From positions 1 to 64,000 of the forward strand of contig CAJXMN010000006.1 in assembly GCA_913056215.1 (NCBI GenBank): a stretch of DNA of 64,000 bases. The letters run 5' to 3'. The DNA comes from an uncultured Flavobacteriales bacterium (GTDB taxonomy: Bacteria; Bacteroidota; Bacteroidia; Flavobacteriales_D; Crocinitomicaceae). The translations under genes and the position numbers were made by a program. Numbering within the stretch: position 1 is the stretch's first letter; every line of letters begins with the position of its first letter. Of this stretch, positions 11,219-22,700 are shown piece by piece. Under the pieces are notes generated by a model. The model had not been told where the DNA came from and searched no databases. It saw only the letters and a program-made list of their open reading frames with translations.

Positions 11219-11306
11219 CACGCCCTCACTTTGAACAAGGTGAAGGGTCCGCTACATCACACAATTAAACCGCTAAAAACAAGAACATTATAACTATTAG
11301 CGCGTT

Positions 11307-12173
11307 TTAATCACCACCTCTTGGATGCGCCTGACTGTAAATATCCGCCAATTGATCAAACGAGTTATGGGTATACACCTGAGTAGCATTCAAGTTGGCG
11401 TGACCAAGCAACTCTTTAAGTGACTCCAGGCCTGCTCCGTTATTAAGCATGTGTGTCGCAAATGTGTGTCGTAAAACATGTGGACTTCGCTTCTCCAAAT
11501 GAGTCAGGGTAGAGAGGCACGCATTCACTTTACGGTATACATATTTCGGATAAAGCGGCTTGCCCTTATCAGTAAGAAAAATGTGCGGATCGTCCCCATG
11601 TAAAGGATCATTCATTAAATCTTCCAGTTCCTTATACAATGGAAGTGTGAGTGGTATCATGCGCTCTTTATTGCGTTTCCCCAAGACCCGAAGCGCACTG
11701 TTCGAAAGCGCAGTCCTTTTCAACCCAATTAACTCTGACAACCTGATCCCGGTCTGATAGAGAACCTCAATAATTAACCGATCCCGCTTACCTGAATAAT
11801 CCTTGGAGAAGAGCTCTTCTAATTTTGATTCATCAAGCGACTCGCGCTTTACGAATTCAGGAAGTCGTTTGCGTTGTTTAGGTCCTTTAATTCTTGTCAT
11901 TGGATTAACTGCTATCACCTTAGAATTGAGTAGCCATAAAAAAAAGGTTCGCAGCGAAGACAACTTACGGTTCACGGATCGACTCCCCAAACCTTCATCC
12001 ATTAACTCAACTATCCAACCTCGTACGAGTTGATAATCTACTTCTTTTAGACCCGATTCATCTTCTAAATTTACAAAATTTAAAAACTGAGATACATCGC
12101 GAAGGTATGCCTTGACCGTGTGATCTGACATTCGCCTTTCGGCCACGAGATATGTTTCAAAACTTTCAATCAT
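11307..12173 (-). CDS. Tyrosine recombinase XerC/XerD family
   Basis: 288 aa; N-terminal SAM-like domain, catalytic YQTGIRLSEL, HVLRHTFATHMLNNGAGLESLKELLGHANLNATQVYTH. Confidence 0.92.
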   Translation of the reverse strand: MIESFETYLVAERRMSDHTVKAYLRDVSQFLNFVNLEDESGLKEVDYQLVRGWIVELMDEGLGSRSVNRKLSSLRTFFLWLLNSKVIAVNPMTRIKGPKQRKRLPEFVKRESLDESKLEELFSKDYSGKRDRLIIEVLYQTGIRLSELIGLKRTALSNSALRVLGKRNKERMIPLTLPLYKELEDLMNDPLHGDDPHIFLTDKGKPLYPKYVYRKVNACLSTLTHLEKRSPHVLRHTFATHMLNNGAGLESLKELLGHANLNATQVYTHNSFDQLADIYSQAHPRGGD

Positions 12174-12203
12174 AAAAAAAGGAGCCTGTTACCAGACTCC
12201 TTT
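12174..12203 (-). terminator. Rho-independent terminator after rpsU
   Basis: Minus strand AAAGGAG-T-CTG-GTAA-CAG-G-CTCCTTT then U-tract TTTTTTT ending at the xerC ATG; ~11-bp stem with one T.G pair and a GTAA (GNRA) loop. Confidence 0.88.
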
Positions 12204-12228
12204 AACGTAAAAAAAACAAAAATGTTTC

Positions 12229-12420
12229 TTATATCTCTTCAGATTCCATGCGCTGTTTGTAGGCAGCTTTAATTCGCTGTTGACGAATTTTTACAGAAGG
12301 CTTGATAAATTCCTTGCGTTTTCTTAGCTCTCGCATAACGCCAGTCTTTTCAAATTTCTTCTTATACTTTTTGAGTGCACGCTCAATGTTCTCTCCTTCT
12401 TTTACTGGTACTACTAACAT
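12229..12420 (-). CDS. rpsU: 30S ribosomal protein S21
   Basis: 63 aa; MLVVPVKEGENIERALKKYKKKFEKTGVMRELRKRKEFIKPSVKIR. Confidence 0.96.
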   Translation of the reverse strand: MLVVPVKEGENIERALKKYKKKFEKTGVMRELRKRKEFIKPSVKIRQQRIKAAYKQRMESEEI

Positions 12421-12490
12421 ATAATTATATTATTTCTTTTTTATTCAAAACGGACGGCAAAGATAAAAAGAAAATTGTTTTCCACAAATG

Positions 12491-13630
12491 TTATTTCAAA
12501 ATTTCTCTGGAAATTACAACTTTCTGAATTTCTGAAGTTCCTTCTCCTATAGTCATTAATTTAGCGTCGCGCAAAAACTTTTCCGCGGGATACTCTTTCG
12601 TATAACCATATCCCCCCATAATTTGAACCGCTTCATTACCACATTTTACGGAAACTTCACTTGCAAAATACTTCGCATACGCACCTTCTTTCGTCATTCG
12701 GTCACCATTATTTTTTAAAGCTGCAGCATTAAAGGTTAGTAATTCAGCAGCCTTAACATTTGTAGCCATATCGGCTAGTTTAAATGATATACCTTGAAAA
12801 GAGCCGATGGGCTTTCCAAATTGCTCTCGTTCTTTTGCATATTGAACAGAAGCCTCATAGGCACCTCTTGCTATCCCACAACTTAAAGCAGCAATCGATA
12901 TTCTTCCTCCATCAAGGATCTGCATGGCCTGCATAAATCCTTCACCGACCTCTCCGATGACATTTTCTTCAGGGATACGAACATCCTCAAAAATGAGTTC
13001 TGCCGTTTCACTAGCACGAACACCAAGTTTATCCTTAATTTTCACTGCCGAAAATCCAGGAGTACCTTTTTCGACGATAAAAGCAGTAATCCCTTTACTG
13101 TCGAGTAATTCACCAGTCCGTACCAAAACAACTGCGACGTCTCCCGATAAACCGTGAGTAATCCAATTTTTAGCTCCATTAATCACCCATTCATCACCAT
13201 CTTTAACAGCTGTAGTTTTCATGCGCATGGCATCAGACCCAGTATTCGGCTCTGTCAACCCCCAAGCGCCTATCCACTCACCTGATGCTAATTTAGGTAA
13301 GTATTTCTTCTTTTGCGCTTCAGTCCCATGATAATAGATATGTCCGGTACACAATGAGTTATGAGCTGCTACAGACAGACCTATTCCTCCACATACTTTA
13401 CCTAATTCTATTAGTGCTGTAACGTATTCATCATATGTAAAACCGCTACCTCCATATTCTTCAGGAATATAGATTCCCAATAGACCGAGCTCTCCCATCT
13501 TTTTCATAACATCAACGGGGAAATGCTCTTCTTCATCCCATTGCAGGAGATTTGGTTTAATTTCTCTAGCAGCGAAATCCCGCACCATTTGCTGGATCAT
13601 TAACTGATTTTCATTTAAGTCAAAATTCAT
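12491..13630 (-). CDS. Acyl-CoA dehydrogenase
   Basis: 379 aa; GAWGLTEPNTGSDAMRMKTTA, YTKEYPAEKFLRDAKLMTIGEGTSEIQ. Confidence 0.95.
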   Translation of the reverse strand: MNFDLNENQLMIQQMVRDFAAREIKPNLLQWDEEEHFPVDVMKKMGELGLLGIYIPEEYGGSGFTYDEYVTALIELGKVCGGIGLSVAAHNSLCTGHIYYHGTEAQKKKYLPKLASGEWIGAWGLTEPNTGSDAMRMKTTAVKDGDEWVINGAKNWITHGLSGDVAVVLVRTGELLDSKGITAFIVEKGTPGFSAVKIKDKLGVRASETAELIFEDVRIPEENVIGEVGEGFMQAMQILDGGRISIAALSCGIARGAYEASVQYAKEREQFGKPIGSFQGISFKLADMATNVKAAELLTFNAAALKNNGDRMTKEGAYAKYFASEVSVKCGNEAVQIMGGYGYTKEYPAEKFLRDAKLMTIGEGTSEIQKVVISREILK

Positions 13631-13666
13631 CTTCTAAAATTTTCAAACGTTTCCAAACGTGGTTTG

Positions 13667-14203
13667 TTAGTAGGTCGCTAATTTAATAATATTTTCGTTC
13701 ATTGTCCCAAGCTCGTCTTGTCCATTTAAATACGAAAGGTGGATCAAAAAAAGATACCCAACGACATCTGCACCAGTCGAACCTACTAATTCAGCGGCGG
13801 CTTTCGCAGTCCCACCAGTAGCTAAAAGGTCGTCATGTACAATAACACGATCATTCGGGTTGATTGCATCCTTGTGCATTTCAATAGTTGCTTCACCATA
13901 TTCAAGAGCGTATGTATTGGTTATTTTTTTATACGGCAACTTACCCGCCTTACGAACCATAACAAACGGAAGTCCCAATCGCATGGCCAATGCCTGACCA
14001 AACAAAAAACCGCGACTCTCTACTCCAACCACTTTCGTTACACCCGAATGCTTAACCTGGACCACCATTTCTTCTAATACCGCGTTGCACAATTCAGGAT
14101 TCATCAAAAGTGTTGTGATATCCTTAAACTGAATCCCTTTTTTTGGGAAATCCGGAACATTTCGTACACTATCTTTAATTCTCTGTTCTAAGTTCACATT
14201 CAT
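13667..14203 (-). CDS. apt: Adenine phosphoribosyltransferase
   Basis: 178 aa; VPDFPKKGIQFKDITTLL, VESRGFLFGQALA, VIVHDDLLATGGTAKAAAEL; ATGA overlap with upstream gene. Confidence 0.95.
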   Translation of the reverse strand: MNVNLEQRIKDSVRNVPDFPKKGIQFKDITTLLMNPELCNAVLEEMVVQVKHSGVTKVVGVESRGFLFGQALAMRLGLPFVMVRKAGKLPYKKITNTYALEYGEATIEMHKDAINPNDRVIVHDDLLATGGTAKAAAELVGSTGADVVGYLFLIHLSYLNGQDELGTMNENIIKLATY

Positions 14204-15135
14204 TCAGTTGAAATATAGGGTTTCAATTTATCCAACAGCTCACCATCAATATAAGGCGATTGTAACAATTGGTCCACCGATTCAAAGGGTCCGTAATTCT
14301 CTCTCAGATATATGATTGACTTTGCCATATCTGTTGTAATATCAGGATGCAAAGCTAGTTCTTCACGAGATAAGCTATTTATATTTTTTCGATTGACTTC
14401 ACCGGGATCGACATCGAGATAATTACTTAAACTATCAAGCTTAGCTGGAGTCATTTTATAGAAGTCCTTCAATTGATCCAAAGCAATGATCCCCCCATAC
14501 GCTTTTCTTAAACTGATTATTTCTTCAGCGTAATATTTCCCGATACCCGGAACAGATTTTAACTCAGAAAAGGAAGCGGTATTAACTGAAATAGGGTATT
14601 TGACACTTTTTTCTTTATCATCATTGGAAGAGCCATCATCATCTGGGGAAATCCTTTCCACTGAGTTCTGTTCATTATTCTTAATGGATGTATTTTTAGT
14701 TTCGGGTAAATCAATATAAGGATATAGTTTTTTATAAAGATCTTCATCAATAGCATATAGCTTTAAAACATCAGATTTGATCTCCAACTCAGCTCCAGTG
14801 TTTAAATAATTCTGGATTGAATTAGCCTGTTTTTCTGTCAGACCTATTTCCATCCATTGTTCATTTGTTAATTTATTGGGATCGAACTGCTGATCGGGCA
14901 ATTTAAATTCACGCTCACCATCAGCTTCACCTTTTTCACCCGCATTTTCTTGAGGTAACGTTTCCGATATTGCTATTTCTTTTATTTCTGGTGATAATGA
15001 AGATTGCTGAATATAGTTTCTATATATCCTCGGGAGAATAGCAATTAGTACGAACAAGATAAGTAGAACAAATGCTCCATTTCTAGCCCGTTTTGAAAAA
15101 ATTAACCAATCGCTATCCCAACCCGCATCAGACAA
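14200..15135 (-). CDS. ComEA-like helix-hairpin-helix DNA-binding protein
   Basis: 311 aa; N-terminal TM helix then repeated HhH motifs (SVNTASFSELKSVPGIGKYYAEEIISLRKAYGG). Confidence 0.85.
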   Translation of the reverse strand: MSDAGWDSDWLIFSKRARNGAFVLLILFVLIAILPRIYRNYIQQSSLSPEIKEIAISETLPQENAGEKGEADGEREFKLPDQQFDPNKLTNEQWMEIGLTEKQANSIQNYLNTGAELEIKSDVLKLYAIDEDLYKKLYPYIDLPETKNTSIKNNEQNSVERISPDDDGSSNDDKEKSVKYPISVNTASFSELKSVPGIGKYYAEEIISLRKAYGGIIALDQLKDFYKMTPAKLDSLSNYLDVDPGEVNRKNINSLSREELALHPDITTDMAKSIIYLRENYGPFESVDQLLQSPYIDGELLDKLKPYISTE

Positions 15136-15141
15136 AATAAA

Positions 15142-17217
15142 TTACTTGAACTTTTTGATTGCTCCTGATTTGATTCTGGCAAAGTAATCCACCATATCGC
15201 GACGCACCTCACCTGACATAATAACAAGTCCAAGAATGTTAGGGAACGCCATACCCAAAATCATTAAGTCGGAAAAGTCAATTACAGCACCGAGTCCGAT
15301 AGAAGATCCGACCACTACAAAAATTAAGAAAATCAATTTGTATGTGATGGCGGCTGCTTTTGTCTCCCCGAAAACGTAAGTCCACGCTTTCAGTCCATAA
15401 TAGGACCAGGATATCATTGTTGAAAAGGCAAAAAGCACCACAGCAAAAGAAAGTACATATAGTGACCAATCACCGAGAGATGAAGAGAAAGCTGCTGATG
15501 TCAGAGCGGCACCTTGCAAGCCTTCAGGATCTTCTGCGTATCCCGTGAAAATTATCACTAATGCCGTCATAGTACAAACTACCACTGTATCAATGAGTGG
15601 TTCCAGCAGTGCTACAGTACCCTCACTAATGGGCTCTTTTGTTCTTGCCGCCGAGTGAGCAATAGCCGCTGAACCAACACCTGCTTCATTAGAAAATGCC
15701 GCGCGCTGAAAGCCCATAATTAATACGCCTATAAACCCACCGTAAATAGCATCGGGACTGAATGCACCATAGAAGATCGTTTTAAAACCATTGCCGAGGT
15801 TGTCATAATTGAACAAAATGATTGTAATTGCCGAAATAACGTAAATCGCTACCATTGAAGGAACAATTTTATCCGTAACACGTGCGATACTTTTAATACC
15901 ACCAATAATGACTATACCGACTAGGATTGCCATTATCACGCCAAAAATAAAACCGTAAGATTCAAAGCCTTCCCAACCGGGGATACCTGCTAATTGATTG
16001 AAGGCTTGATTAGCCTGAAACATATTTCCACCCCCTAGTGAACCACCTACACATAGTATAGCAAACATAACTGCCAGGACTTTTCCTAAACCTTTAAAAA
16101 ATGGTCCGCGCTTAGCCAATCCTCTACTCAAATAATACATGGGTCCTCCAAACACTTCACCATCTTCTTTTTGGTGGCGATATTTAACACCTAGTGTACA
16201 TTCTACAAATTTCGAAGCCATTCCAATCAGTCCTGCAAGAATCATCCAGAATGTAGCACCTGGTCCCCCCATACTGATAGCTATTGCTACACCGGCAATA
16301 TTTCCAAGTCCAACAGTCGCAGACAAGGCTGTAACCAACGCCTGAAAGTGTGATACTTCACCAGAATCATCCGATGGATCATCGTATTTACCACGGACCA
16401 ATGCAATGGCATGTCTCGCACCTTTCAGCTGCACAACCCCAGTCCGCAATGTAAAAAAGAGTGCACCACAAACGAGCCAAACAACGATTAATGGAATACC
16501 CTGAATTTTTTGTGTAAGATTTTTAAAATAGTAGGGTTGCGGCTCATCATAATTGATCCTTCCAAGAACTTTTTCGGAACGGTTACCTCTTTTGTTCGTA
16601 AAATAAACGTGATCGCCAGACCCAACTTTACTTCCTTTAAAATCCCCATGGTGAAGCGTACCTTTTCCCATAGCGAAGAGTGGAAACTCATGATCCCCAT
16701 CCTTTAATATAGCAATCCGTTCCTGGTGCTCAACCTTTTCACCATCACCTTTGAGCCATTTTTTGATCGTGTAATCTTTTTTCTTCTGATTCAGAGCGAA
16801 AGGAGCTTTTAATATATACTCTCCTACTTTTACGGTATCCGACCAAATATTGGAGAAAAGCACACTCTGCATAGCTGCCACGGCTGGTTTCATCGAATTA
16901 TTAAAATGCTCAGGGATACTGTTTGGCTTTACGATACCCTGAAGGCTTACAGTGTCATCATTAGCATCCACAACATCTACGGAGATTTTCTCACCCTCCG
17001 AAAGTCCTTTAGCTACGCGATGATAAATCGAAATCTCCTTCTTATTCCAAATATAACGATAAGGCTCCTTTCCGCCTCGAGGAAGAACCTCTGCAGTCAC
17101 ATCGTCAATTGCCGGTAACGAATCTTTAATCACAAACTCAGCACTTAATGGTTCGTTCTGACCGAAAACACTAAGTGAAAAAATAATCGTCATTGATAGT
17201 AGCAAGAACTTCATCAT
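15142..17217 (-). CDS. Alanine/glycine:cation symporter (AGCS) family protein with N-terminal extension
   Basis: 691 aa; AGCS core [55 protein letters not shown]; signal peptide plus ~220 aa extracytoplasmic-looking N-terminus. Confidence 0.9.
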   Translation of the reverse strand: MMKFLLLSMTIIFSLSVFGQNEPLSAEFVIKDSLPAIDDVTAEVLPRGGKEPYRYIWNKKEISIYHRVAKGLSEGEKISVDVVDANDDTVSLQGIVKPNSIPEHFNNSMKPAVAAMQSVLFSNIWSDTVKVGEYILKAPFALNQKKKDYTIKKWLKGDGEKVEHQERIAILKDGDHEFPLFAMGKGTLHHGDFKGSKVGSGDHVYFTNKRGNRSEKVLGRINYDEPQPYYFKNLTQKIQGIPLIVVWLVCGALFFTLRTGVVQLKGARHAIALVRGKYDDPSDDSGEVSHFQALVTALSATVGLGNIAGVAIAISMGGPGATFWMILAGLIGMASKFVECTLGVKYRHQKEDGEVFGGPMYYLSRGLAKRGPFFKGLGKVLAVMFAILCVGGSLGGGNMFQANQAFNQLAGIPGWEGFESYGFIFGVIMAILVGIVIIGGIKSIARVTDKIVPSMVAIYVISAITIILFNYDNLGNGFKTIFYGAFSPDAIYGGFIGVLIMGFQRAAFSNEAGVGSAAIAHSAARTKEPISEGTVALLEPLIDTVVVCTMTALVIIFTGYAEDPEGLQGAALTSAAFSSSLGDWSLYVLSFAVVLFAFSTMISWSYYGLKAWTYVFGETKAAAITYKLIFLIFVVVGSSIGLGAVIDFSDLMILGMAFPNILGLVIMSGEVRRDMVDYFARIKSGAIKKFK

Positions 17218-17303
17218 TGTTGTTTTTTAAATGTTTAAATAGTATTAGCTTTCGTTATCTCAATCATTTGACTTAATTCGCTAAAATATAAATATTTTTG
17301 ATT

Positions 17304-18194
17304 TTAAGGCTTCATAAGTGCAATGCTTTCTATGAAGGAGTGTGGTTCGTAATGGATGAGCTCGCGCGCTTTGTCTATTTGAAGTCCTGAGGAAGCGGGG
17401 CGTCGTGCTTTTTGGGCTAATTGTTTTGAGGAAATGGCCTGAACAGATTCTCCAGATTTCCCTAACCAAATCGCAATCTCTCTAATATATGCGCACATGG
17501 ACTTGACATTTGGTCCAGCAATATTGACAACACCATCGTACCTGAGACGTCCTAGATCGAGACAACCTCTTGCCAAATCATCAGCAAACGTGGGCGATCG
17601 GAATTGGTCGTCTACAATTGTTAACTCCTCATCATTTTTGAGTTTTTCCACTGACCAACTGAAGATATTACCCTTGGAGAGCGACTCGCCCTCACCAAAG
17701 ACTAAAGAAGTTCGTACAATAGTGTATTTCAACAACTTTTCACGTATCAGCCTCTCCGCACGTAATTTTGATTCTCCATAAACACTCAAGGGATGCGGTT
17801 CATCATCCTCTGAATACATCTCCTTTTTACCGTCAAAAATGAAATCTGTGGACAACTGTATAAAGTGTGTATCTTTCGAAAATGAATTGATTACTTCTGC
17901 TATATTTTTAACGCCTTCAACATTTATGTGCAAACAATCTGCTTTATGTTCCTCACATTTATCAACGTGCGTCATGGCAGCTGTATTGACAATGACATCT
18001 GGTTGAAAAGACACTATTCGTTCTTTAACTTGATTTTTATCTGTAATATCCATCGTTTGAAAACGATTCGATGGACAAGAGCTGAAAATATTTGGTTTTC
18101 TTGAGGTTGCCAAATAGTCAACACCTTCGTCATTCAACAATTTAACCAGTTTTTGTCCTAAAAGCCCGTTGCTTCCAGTAATCAACATTTTCAT
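17304..18194 (-). CDS. RmlD-like NAD-dependent sugar nucleotide reductase/epimerase
   Basis: 296 aa; MKMLITGSNGLLGQKLVKLL, STDFIFDGKKEMYSEDDEPHPLSVYGESKL. Confidence 0.88.
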   Translation of the reverse strand: MKMLITGSNGLLGQKLVKLLNDEGVDYLATSRKPNIFSSCPSNRFQTMDITDKNQVKERIVSFQPDVIVNTAAMTHVDKCEEHKADCLHINVEGVKNIAEVINSFSKDTHFIQLSTDFIFDGKKEMYSEDDEPHPLSVYGESKLRAERLIREKLLKYTIVRTSLVFGEGESLSKGNIFSWSVEKLKNDEELTIVDDQFRSPTFADDLARGCLDLGRLRYDGVVNIAGPNVKSMCAYIREIAIWLGKSGESVQAISSKQLAQKARRPASSGLQIDKARELIHYEPHSFIESIALMKP

Positions 18195-18204
18195 AAATCC
18201 GTGC

Positions 18205-18441
18205 TTATAGTTCCCAAATTGATTTGCGTTTTCTTCTCAACTTGAAGATGTGCTTATTCTCAAGAATCCAGCCCATGGCAAGATAAATTAACAAAGGCGA
18301 TCCCAGAGCAATAAAAGATGTATAAATAAAGAACAGCCTGACTTTAGAACTTCGAACACCCAACTTCCTAGCCCACCATTCACTCACGCCGAACGAACGC
18401 ATCTCAAAAAAGAAAATTATTTTCTGAATCAAACCCCTCAT
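18205..18441 (-). CDS. PspC-domain small membrane protein
   Basis: 78 aa; SEWWARKLGVRSSKVRLFFIYTSFIALGSPLLIYLAMGWILEN. Confidence 0.8.
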   Translation of the reverse strand: MRGLIQKIIFFFEMRSFGVSEWWARKLGVRSSKVRLFFIYTSFIALGSPLLIYLAMGWILENKHIFKLRRKRKSIWEL

Positions 18442-18452
18442 TATTCTTCAAA

Positions 18453-19721
18453 TTAATCGAGTAGATTTCTGCCTACTTCACAAGATAAACATTTTTTAAA
18501 AGTACAAAATTCGTTATTCAATTCGAGAATTCCCTGCGATTCTAATGCATTTTCAATGTTAACACCTCTTTGATGCCATTGTTTCACAATCGTATTCTGT
18601 TCAGGGTGTAAATCGATCATTAAGTCAATTAATGCTTGCTCATAAGCATAATCTTGATTTAAATGCTTAAAAAAAACAAAAAGGGGAGCAACTGCATTGA
18701 TCATAATCCCACGAATGACATTTCGTGAAATATTTACTGCATGGCGTTTACTACATTGTCTTTCGAAGGTGAAATGCTTTTCCCAAAATGGGTGTAATTC
18801 TATGTCCCCTAATTTTTCAGTCAAGCTTTTTGCGTCTGTGGCTGTTTTCAATTGAAAGTTAAATACATCAACGGCATGAATAATCCCTATTAACTGAGCG
18901 ATTTTCAACGTTGGGAAACTATAAGGACGCACTCCGCTAAACTTCCAGGCGGACTTTTGCATTTCCGCTAAGTTGTATTTTCTTTTTATGAGTGCCCAAT
19001 CGTTTTTTAATCTATCAACGTATGGATGCGCGTAATTTACATTAAGCAGACCCGCAACACCAAACAAAAGCGCAGCTAACCGATTGCTGTTCCATCGTTC
19101 GCGCTGGACAATTACGGGGTCGATACGCTGTGCCAGTTCGAGAAAAGGTAATTTATTAACGCGGCCTCCCAATGATTGGCAAAGCGCCGCAAGAACAGCC
19201 GTTTTCCTGTTTTTGCCAGCGCGTTCATAAGTACCTACCAACTCCAAGCCTTTCCTTTCCATACGCTCCAAGAATGCATTAGTCACCTGCCTGTTTAAGG
19301 GTTCCTGCATATTCGCAATTCGGCTTTCACAAGGCAACTTTTTTTTACTTTTGAGCAACTGATAAAACTGGTTGTAATGCTGTTTATCAATCCTATTCTT
19401 TAAAGTTAAAGTAGGCAGTATATGTTGTTGAACCCGAACTTGTCGATCATGTTCCAAGACAACGTGAAGCACTACATTATCGTAAGCGCGGTCCAGATGA
19501 TGACGGTGGAGATACCAATCAGAAGATTTTATATGTAATTCTATATTTCCTGACCACTCGATACCTTCAATTGCTATAGTACCGTTGAAGAAGTCTGGAC
19601 CTGCATCAAAATTATGCCAACCCACATTTTTTATGGTCACACTTCGACCGTCTTCGAGTTCCAGTCCACGAAAATCAAATCGTTTTGTTTTCCAAATATA
19701 ATGGAGATATTCCTCTTTCAT
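18453..19721 (-). CDS. DUF2851 family protein
   Basis: 422 aa; EEYLHYIWKTKRFDFRGLELEDGRSVTIKNVGWHNFDAGPDFFNGTIAI. Confidence 0.85.
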   Translation of the reverse strand: MKEEYLHYIWKTKRFDFRGLELEDGRSVTIKNVGWHNFDAGPDFFNGTIAIEGIEWSGNIELHIKSSDWYLHRHHLDRAYDNVVLHVVLEHDRQVRVQQHILPTLTLKNRIDKQHYNQFYQLLKSKKKLPCESRIANMQEPLNRQVTNAFLERMERKGLELVGTYERAGKNRKTAVLAALCQSLGGRVNKLPFLELAQRIDPVIVQRERWNSNRLAALLFGVAGLLNVNYAHPYVDRLKNDWALIKRKYNLAEMQKSAWKFSGVRPYSFPTLKIAQLIGIIHAVDVFNFQLKTATDAKSLTEKLGDIELHPFWEKHFTFERQCSKRHAVNISRNVIRGIMINAVAPLFVFFKHLNQDYAYEQALIDLMIDLHPEQNTIVKQWHQRGVNIENALESQGILELNNEFCTFKKCLSCEVGRNLLD

Positions 19722-19796
19722 TAGGTGGTTAATGTTTACAGATTCCTAATAAAGATAAAAAATATGAGGGAAACCACCAATTAAAAGTCACTGAGG

Positions 19797-22700
19797 TTAT
19801 TTACGAGCTTTCACCCCTCTAATACCAATGACAGTGATATCATCCGTTTGCGGTTCATCTCCAATCCAAGCAGAAAGGTGCTCTCTGAAAATTTCATTTT
19901 GCTCTTGCATATCCTGTGGTGTCAGTGCATCGAGCAATGCCAAGAACTTCTTAATCGATAGTTTTTTATTCTTTTCTCCTCCAAACTGATCTGGATATCC
20001 ATCTGAGAAGAGGTAAAGTGCCTGATTATTGGAAAGCGACATTTCCTGTGTCTTGTAGGAGAAGTTTTCTTCGCGTGGCTCATCCCCAATGTGCTTGGAT
20101 TCCCCTTTAAAAACTTGAATTTTATCATTGTCTTCATCAGTCACAACAAATCGACCTCCTGCTGTTGAGTACGTGAGATTCGAGGTATGATGATCAAAAA
20201 CACAAACAACCGCCTCCATTCCATCTTTAATTCTATTTTGGCCATCTCTTGGCAAGACCTGCTTTAATCGAGCATCTAATTCATTAAAGATTTCTCCAGG
20301 ATCTGTTATTCCCGCTTCGAGAATAATCTGATTAAGGATATTAATCCCTAGCAAGGTCATAAAAGAACCGGGTACACCATGCCCTGTAGAATCAGAACAA
20401 ATCAAGATGGTTTTATCATCAACTTCATTTAACCAGTAGAAGTCACCACTCACGATATCTTTTGGTTTAAACAAAATGAAATGTTCCTCAAAAACTCTTT
20501 CAAATTCAGAAGACCGAGGCAGCATGTTGAACTGAATACGACGAGCATAATTAATAGAAGCCGTAATATCCTTGTTCTGTTCTTTAATAATCGAATTAGC
20601 TCTTCTCCGCTCAGTGATGTCACGCGCCAAACCTAAGAACCCTGTTACTATATTATCTGCTCCTGGCTTTAATAGCGTGGTTAGGTTTTGTCCCAACCAT
20701 TTCACCTTTCCTTCTGGTGTTTCGATTGGAAACTCAATGTAATCATTTTTCTTTCGATCCTTGAAATTGGTCGTATAGAATTGCTGCACTCTAGACCGGT
20801 GTTTTTCCGGAATAACTGCAGCGATTGAAGTCCCAATTAGCTCCTCGTACTTCCGATCCAAAACGTCGAGCCCTTTTTCATTTATGAACGTGAAGTTTCC
20901 ATTGGGATCCGTTTGAAAAATTAAATCATCTGCATTGCGAACAATGAGCTCATAATAATTTTCGAGATTAATTTTATCCGTGACGTCCTGACCTAAAATG
21001 ACGCGAACGTCACCAGAGAATTCTTTGCACGACCATTGGTAATAGACAATTTCATTATTTTTCGTGAACAGCGGAGTAACGAAGATTTTGCCCTCTTCAA
21101 AATCTTCTGTGAGGTCAATATTTGAAAACTTCTTGTGGTTTTTAATCTCAGGTTGATGGCGATTGAGCTCCTTAATGTAATGCCCCCGAAGTGATTCCTG
21201 CAGGTCCAATAACTCCTCAATATTTTCACTCGAATACGATATCTTACCATTTCCATCAAAAGCTACAACGAGGGCATTCCCCTTATTGACAACTCCTGAA
21301 GTGAAAATCAAGCGTTCCAACGAATTATTCCGCAGATAAGTCATGAAAATAACGAGAAAAGCAGCAACTGCAATACCAACTAAAAATAAATATTGATTGT
21401 AGATCGCACTATCTAAATAGAACACCACAGCTACACTCGCCAGCATAAGTACAAAACTAAATGCAATAGCTGATTTTAAAGAGCGAAAAACAAAGGGCGC
21501 TACATAAGCAACAACTAAAGTAGCCATAAAGTAAAAGGGGTGGATATCTGAGAGGAAAGTGAGCAAATGGTTGTATCCTAGCAATCCTAAAAAACCGAGG
21601 ATCAAAAGCTCGTTGGAATAGCGCATAAATCGACGATTGAATGCGACCAATAGGAATAATACAAAAACTACTACACCGAGGATAATCGCTGACAGATCAT
21701 GAACTTGAATCGTTTCATCTAATCGTGGAGCAAAAATGTGAGCAGCCGTATTAGCAAAAGCACCAAAGAGTAAAATACTTCCAGCCATTCTCCTATCCGC
21801 ACCTACATCCCTAGAAAGAATAATATTTTTTTTATTGAAACTTTTGGTTCTTTCGAGTACCAAAAAATTAGCTAGAATGACTATTCCTATAACAACAATG
21901 ATGAACCATTTAGATGTATAGAAAGGTTCATATATTTGAAACGAAAAAGTAGAAACATCACTCACCAATTCCTCATCAACTGTTGACCGAACTTTAAACG
22001 TGTATTTTCCTTTATCTAAATTATTGAAAAACACTTCCTCTTCCGCCGACCAATCTGACCACTCGGAATTCTCTAAACCTTCCAGTTTATAGCTGTACTT
22101 AACGAAACTCGATTTAGTATTGATACTTTTGAATTGAAAAGAAAAGTTACTCTCATCCGAATTGAACACGTTTCGGCTCTTATCTAATTCATACCATTCG
22201 TAATCTTTATTCTTGATTTGTTTTATCCTCGGCGATACAGGTTTCAGGTTTTTCTTAAAATATTCAGGTCGAATCATGAAAAGCCCTTCAAGTGTACCGA
22301 CAAATATAGTTCCATAGCGCGTCTTAAATGAAGAACGCATGTGGGTTTCATATCCGCCAAAACCATTTTCTTGATTATAAGTACTACTCGATTTGGCATT
22401 GCCGTTAGCGTCAACACGTATAACAGTAATCCCTTTATTGGTCCCCACGATTAAATTGCCGTTACTATCCGTGTTTAAGGTGTAGATTAAAGTAGATGGT
22501 AAAAATCGCTGGGCAGTGATCGCTCTAATATCTCCGGATTTTGTAAACCCTAGTAACCCTTCGTCCAGGCTAAACCAACACGTTCCAAAACTATCTTGAG
22601 CTGAATTCCCCACATAAGCACCTAAGGATGTTCCATTTACCTCCTGAGGCAACTTTTTGAATAAGTCCGATGAAATATCATATTCAAACACACCATTATT

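Noticed and set aside
11307-12173. Tyrosine recombinase next to a tRNA cluster, suggestive of an integrative element
   Set aside because: Sequence is XerC/D housekeeping-type in an ordinary gene neighbourhood (rpsU, apt); no att-like repeats of tRNA 3' ends and no cargo genes found
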